Shown here: in pieces, positions 14,400 through 16,736 of the stretch | How positions within the stretch are numbered: the first letter of the stretch is position 1 | How the letters are laid out: each line of letters starts with the position of its first letter | NCBI GenBank assembly: GCA_903832475.1 | Contig: CAILBQ010000576.1 | Span: 1-16,736, forward strand | From: an uncultured Acidobacteriota bacterium | GTDB lineage: Bacteria > Acidobacteriota > Terriglobia > Terriglobales > Acidobacteriaceae | Reading direction: 5' to 3' | Length of the DNA stretch: 16,736 bases | Made by a program: the position numbers and the translations under genes | Notes under the pieces: generated by a model | The model's input: the letters and a program-made list of their open reading frames with translations, nothing else | The model's database searches: none | What the model was told of the DNA's origin: nothing

Positions 14400-14589
14400 G
14401 GAATGGATTCCTGGTGCAAAGCGGAGAAATGGAGTGACGGAAATGTCCGTCATCGGATCGAGTCTCTGGCTACAGTAGGCGCGTGTCCGTTCGGTGGCAC
14501 ACCGTGAAGCATGGGCTACGTGGCACAGCGAACGGTGCGCGCGGCCCGGGCAGCGCATGCTGCCGCTCGACACTAACGAGGAGAAGGAA
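14400..14589. promoter_or_regulatory. Divergent intergenic region between ALDH and BON genes
   Basis: These 190 bp separate two divergently transcribed genes and must carry both promoters. I see no convincing -35/-10 pair in either direction, and no long dyad. Short GGTGGCAC/ACGGTGCG-like repeats near 14491-14540 are too weak to call an operator. Confidence 0.4.
14579..14583 (+). promoter_or_regulatory. Ribosome binding site of BON-domain gene
   Basis: AGGAG, followed by a second purine run AAGGAAA, ends six bases before the ATG at 14590. It fixes that start over the longer open frame from 14494. Confidence 0.7.
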
Positions 14590-15246
14590 ATGCCATCCCG
14601 AACTGACAATGCGATTCAGCGTGATGTGCTGGAAGAACTGAAGTGGGATGCCGCGGTCGACGCACGGAATCTCGGCGTCACCGTGGCCGGGGGTATCGTG
14701 ACGATTACGGGACAGGTCAGCACCTATGGCGAGAACCGGGAGGCGGAGCGGCTTACGGAGATGATTCCGGGCGTCAAGGAAGTCATCGTCAATATGGAGG
14801 TGGTCACGGCCGACGCCTTTGGGGACGCGGAACTTGGCGTCGCCGTCCGCAACGCCCTCAGCTGGGCGGCATACCTGCCGATAGATGCCGTTAGTGCGCG
14901 GGTCGAGGATGGATGGGTGACGCTGTCAGGGACTGTTCATTCGGGTTTCCAGCGGCAGAACGCCGAGAATGCCGTACAATTCATGAGGGGTGTCAAGGGG
15001 CTCACCAATGCCATCACGGTCGCCAATCGCGATGCGCCCGTGGCTGATATGAAGGCCAATATCGAGTCCGCGCTGACGCGGCGCTATGATGCGCAGGACC
15101 AGCATGTCGTGGTCAGTGTCGACGGCCGGATCGTGACCTTGTCGGGCACTGTGACGAATGGGTGGCAGCGATACCTCATGCGCAACTCGGCATGGAACGC
15201 GCCGGGCGTCGAGGACGTCCGCGACCACATGCGCATCGTCGACTAG
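14590..15246 (+). CDS. Cytoplasmic protein with three BON domains
   Basis: This 218-residue protein is built from three BON repeats (about 4-73, 76-147 and 151-217). Each shows the pattern of a helix (AIQRDVLEELKWD, LGVAVRNALSW, IESALTRRY) followed by V-x-V-x-x-G-x-V-T-L-x-G-x-V: GGIVTITGQVS, DGWVTLSGTVH and DGRIVTLSGTVT. BON domains bind phospholipid or macromolecules; the best-known member, OsmY, is periplasmic and osmotically induced. Here there is no signal peptide, so the protein should be cytoplasmic, like other stress-linked BON proteins. The gene has an excellent ribosome binding site. Its TAG stop overlaps the stop of the convergent gene within CTAG at 15243-15246. Confidence 0.88.
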   Translation: MPSRTDNAIQRDVLEELKWDAAVDARNLGVTVAGGIVTITGQVSTYGENREAERLTEMIPGVKEVIVNMEVVTADAFGDAELGVAVRNALSWAAYLPIDAVSARVEDGWVTLSGTVHSGFQRQNAENAVQFMRGVKGLTNAITVANRDAPVADMKANIESALTRRYDAQDQHVVVSVDGRIVTLSGTVTNGWQRYLMRNSAWNAPGVEDVRDHMRIVD

Positions 15247-15620
15247 CCCGAGAGATGGAAATGGTCGCGTGCTATCGCGACGAGCGCGGCGTCGCCCGGA
15301 TGGTCCAGGGCGTCGATTTCATCCAGCTGGGCAGCAAGGTCGGGCCTGGTCTCGCTCAAATAGCGAGCCAGTTCGAAGCGCGCCTCGCCGGGGCCTGTCA
15401 GCAAGGTGCCGCCGACATGGTTCAGGGTGGACGCTATTCGCGAAAAGTAATCCCTGTCGATCGGGTGGCGCGGGCGACCGTCGGCTGGTCCGCGATGATG
15501 CAGGCGTTGCATCGAGGTATGTGAATTGACCACCCGCTTCGATTCCTCGATTGCGTTAACGAGAAAAACTTCCGCCGCGTTGTGGTTGATCCGGACGACC
15601 GCGTAGTAGCGGGCGCTCAC
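15243..15620 (-). CDS. Translational machinery protein-like (eRF1/host-attachment related) small protein
   Basis: This protein has 125 residues from a GTG start at 15620. The start was chosen because it begins VSARYYAVVRINHNAAEVF, the family's usual opening, overlaps the preceding stop by 4 bp (GTGA), and has AAGGGA upstream. Other signatures are LLTGPGEARFELARYL and DALDHPGDAALVAIARDHF, which match the VGPGxAKxEL and DHPTDGQLVAxAR motifs of proteins annotated as translational machinery proteins or related to the eRF1/host cell attachment superfamily. Their biochemical role is not established. The His-rich middle (SMQRLHHR) is shorter than in many relatives. Coupling to the CurA-like reductase suggests shared expression. 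The stop interlocks with that of the BON gene. Confidence 0.75.
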   Translation of the reverse strand: MSARYYAVVRINHNAAEVFLVNAIEESKRVVNSHTSMQRLHHRGPADGRPRHPIDRDYFSRIASTLNHVGGTLLTGPGEARFELARYLSETRPDLAAQLDEIDALDHPGDAALVAIARDHFHLSG

Positions 15621-16708
15621 GACGGGTTTTTCCCTTGAACAGGGGTAGCGTCCATGCGCACGACGAGCTTGCCGAAATTTCCGCCGGTGAGCATGCCGAT
15701 AAATGCTGCTGGCGCGTTCGCAAGACCCTCGATGACGTCCTCCCGGTACTTTATTTTCCCTGCAGCAAGCCAAGGCGTCATCGCCGCAATGAACTCCGCC
15801 TGTCGGCCGGCGAAGTCCTCGGACACGATAAATCCCTGTACGCGCAGCCTGCGCTTGAGGATCGTGCCGAGTAGAAATCCGAGCCGGTCCGGTCCGGGCG
15901 GTGGCGTGTTCTCGTTATAGAGTGCAATCAGCCCACAGACAGCAATCCGCGCGCGGGAATTCAGCAGCGGCAGGACCGCATCGAACACCGCGCCCCCGAC
16001 GTTTTCAAAATAGACGTCGATCCCCTGCGGACAGGCGATCGCGAGGCGCGTCGGCAGGTCTTCGCCGTGATGATCGACGCACGCATCGAAACCGAGATCT
16101 TTCGTGACAAAGTGGCATTTATCTGCGCCACCTGCGATGCCGATCACCTTGCAGCCTAATATCCTGGCGACCTGACCGACGACCGAGCCCACGGCCCCGC
16201 TCGCTGCCGCGACCACGACGGTCTCGCCCGCCTGAGGTATCCCGATATCCACCAAGCCCATGTAGCCCGTGAACCCCGGCATGCCGAGTACCCCAAGATA
16301 CTGCGAAGGGTGCTTTGCCTGCGGATCGAGGCGGGTGAGGCCCGTCCCGTCTGAGATTGCGAATTCCTGCCAGCCGCTGTAGCCGAGCACTAGGTCGCCT
16401 GCCGCAAAGCCTGCGTGATGAGATGCCTCGACACGCGATACCGTGCTACCGACCATCACATCCCCGATGGCCACCGGGGGCGCATAGGAGGGCGCATCCG
16501 ACATCCGGCCGCGCATGTAAGGATCCAGTGATAAGTATAGCGTGCGGGTCAGCAGCTGGCCGGCTGCGGGGACTGGGATCGGCAGCGTCTCGGTGCGGAA
16601 ATCCGCAAGGCGCGGGGCGCCGTCGGGACGTTCCGCAAGGACAATGCGGTGATTGACGGCCGAGGAATCTAGTGTGGAGTGCTTTTGCATGACGCCTGTG
16701 ATACTCAT
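15617..16708 (-). CDS. curA: NADP-dependent oxidoreductase, CurA/leukotriene B4 dehydrogenase-like MDR
   Basis: This 363-residue medium-chain reductase/dehydrogenase has no zinc ligands. The family hallmark YLSLDPYMRGRM lies at 58-69, and GYSGWQEFAI, LGMPGFTGYMGLVDIG, the nucleotide-binding AAASGAVGSVVGQVARILG, and FENVGGAVFDAVLPLL follow. Such enzymes use NADPH to reduce activated double bonds of enones and enals; CurA of E. coli reduces curcumin, and relatives act on 15-keto-prostaglandins or lipid-derived alkenals. The C-terminus ends in RMDATPVQGKNPS, with the TGA overlapping the GTG of the next gene. Two ATGs, at 16708 and 16690, are possible; homology begins only around residue 19, so either fits. 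Upstream sequence 16709-16736 is too short to show a promoter. Confidence 0.88.
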   Translation of the reverse strand: MSITGVMQKHSTLDSSAVNHRIVLAERPDGAPRLADFRTETLPIPVPAAGQLLTRTLYLSLDPYMRGRMSDAPSYAPPVAIGDVMVGSTVSRVEASHHAGFAAGDLVLGYSGWQEFAISDGTGLTRLDPQAKHPSQYLGVLGMPGFTGYMGLVDIGIPQAGETVVVAAASGAVGSVVGQVARILGCKVIGIAGGADKCHFVTKDLGFDACVDHHGEDLPTRLAIACPQGIDVYFENVGGAVFDAVLPLLNSRARIAVCGLIALYNENTPPPGPDRLGFLLGTILKRRLRVQGFIVSEDFAGRQAEFIAAMTPWLAAGKIKYREDVIEGLANAPAAFIGMLTGGNFGKLVVRMDATPVQGKNPS

Positions 16709-16736
16709 CGGGATTGATCGGGCGCGGGATCATGGC

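Noticed and set aside
14400..14609. N-terminal extension of the aldehyde dehydrogenase
   Set aside because: No family similarity and no better ribosome binding site; it would also overlap the divergent BON gene's start.
15162..15524. Plus-strand open frame downstream of and overlapping the BON gene
   Set aside because: Antisense to the conserved translational machinery-like protein, with no recognisable motifs.

Overview
The window is GC-rich chromosomal DNA, roughly 60% GC by eye. The protein families are typical of Proteobacteria, most likely a gammaproteobacterium or a burkholderial-type soil or water organism, but no rRNA or marker gene lets me name the taxon. There is no phage, transposase, tRNA or CRISPR array. 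Most genes belong to stress-response, redox and lipid-related families, so it reads as an accessory stress-tolerance neighbourhood rather than a core housekeeping region. Layout, left half: the window opens inside an erythromycin-esterase-family gene (+, 5' end missing). An inverted-repeat operator candidate and a ferritin-like/VIT1 fusion iron exporter (MbfA type, +) follow. Next come two tandem oleate hydratase paralogues (+), 40 bp apart. The first lacks the catalytic glutamate and the second keeps it. They converge on a tight minus-strand operon: HdeD-family membrane protein, DUF1295 membrane protein, NAD(P)-binding NmrA/SDR-like protein. Layout, centre: a small plus-strand gene with a strong ribosome binding site is followed by a decayed minus-strand Crp/Fnr regulator with at least two frameshifts and an in-frame stop. 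Then comes a translationally coupled minus-strand pair: a SpoIIAA-like + DJ-1/PfpI fusion protein, and a TraR/DksA-like protein that has lost all four zinc cysteines. A membrane-anchored alpha/beta hydrolase lies further along on the same strand. Layout, right half: frameshifted C-terminal debris of a zinc alcohol dehydrogenase sits beside an intact AdhP-type alcohol dehydrogenase, which forms an operon with an NAD(P)-dependent aldehyde dehydrogenase (-). A cytoplasmic three-BON-domain protein (+) is divergent from it. Its stop codon interlocks, through a CTAG, with that of a small 'translational machinery' family protein (-), which is itself coupled by a 4-bp overlap to a CurA-type NADPH-dependent reductase (-). 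Taken together (inference), many of these families handle oxidised or unsaturated lipids, reactive aldehydes and enals, iron overload and acid stress: oleate hydratases, AdhP, ALDH, DJ-1/Hsp31-like, CurA, MbfA, HdeD, BON. The two pseudogenes show that the region is turning over. The best candidates for new biology are the oleate hydratase pair with asymmetric active sites and the SpoIIAA/DJ-1 fusion coupled to a zinc-less DksA homologue. I did not find a wholly unprecedented multi-gene system.
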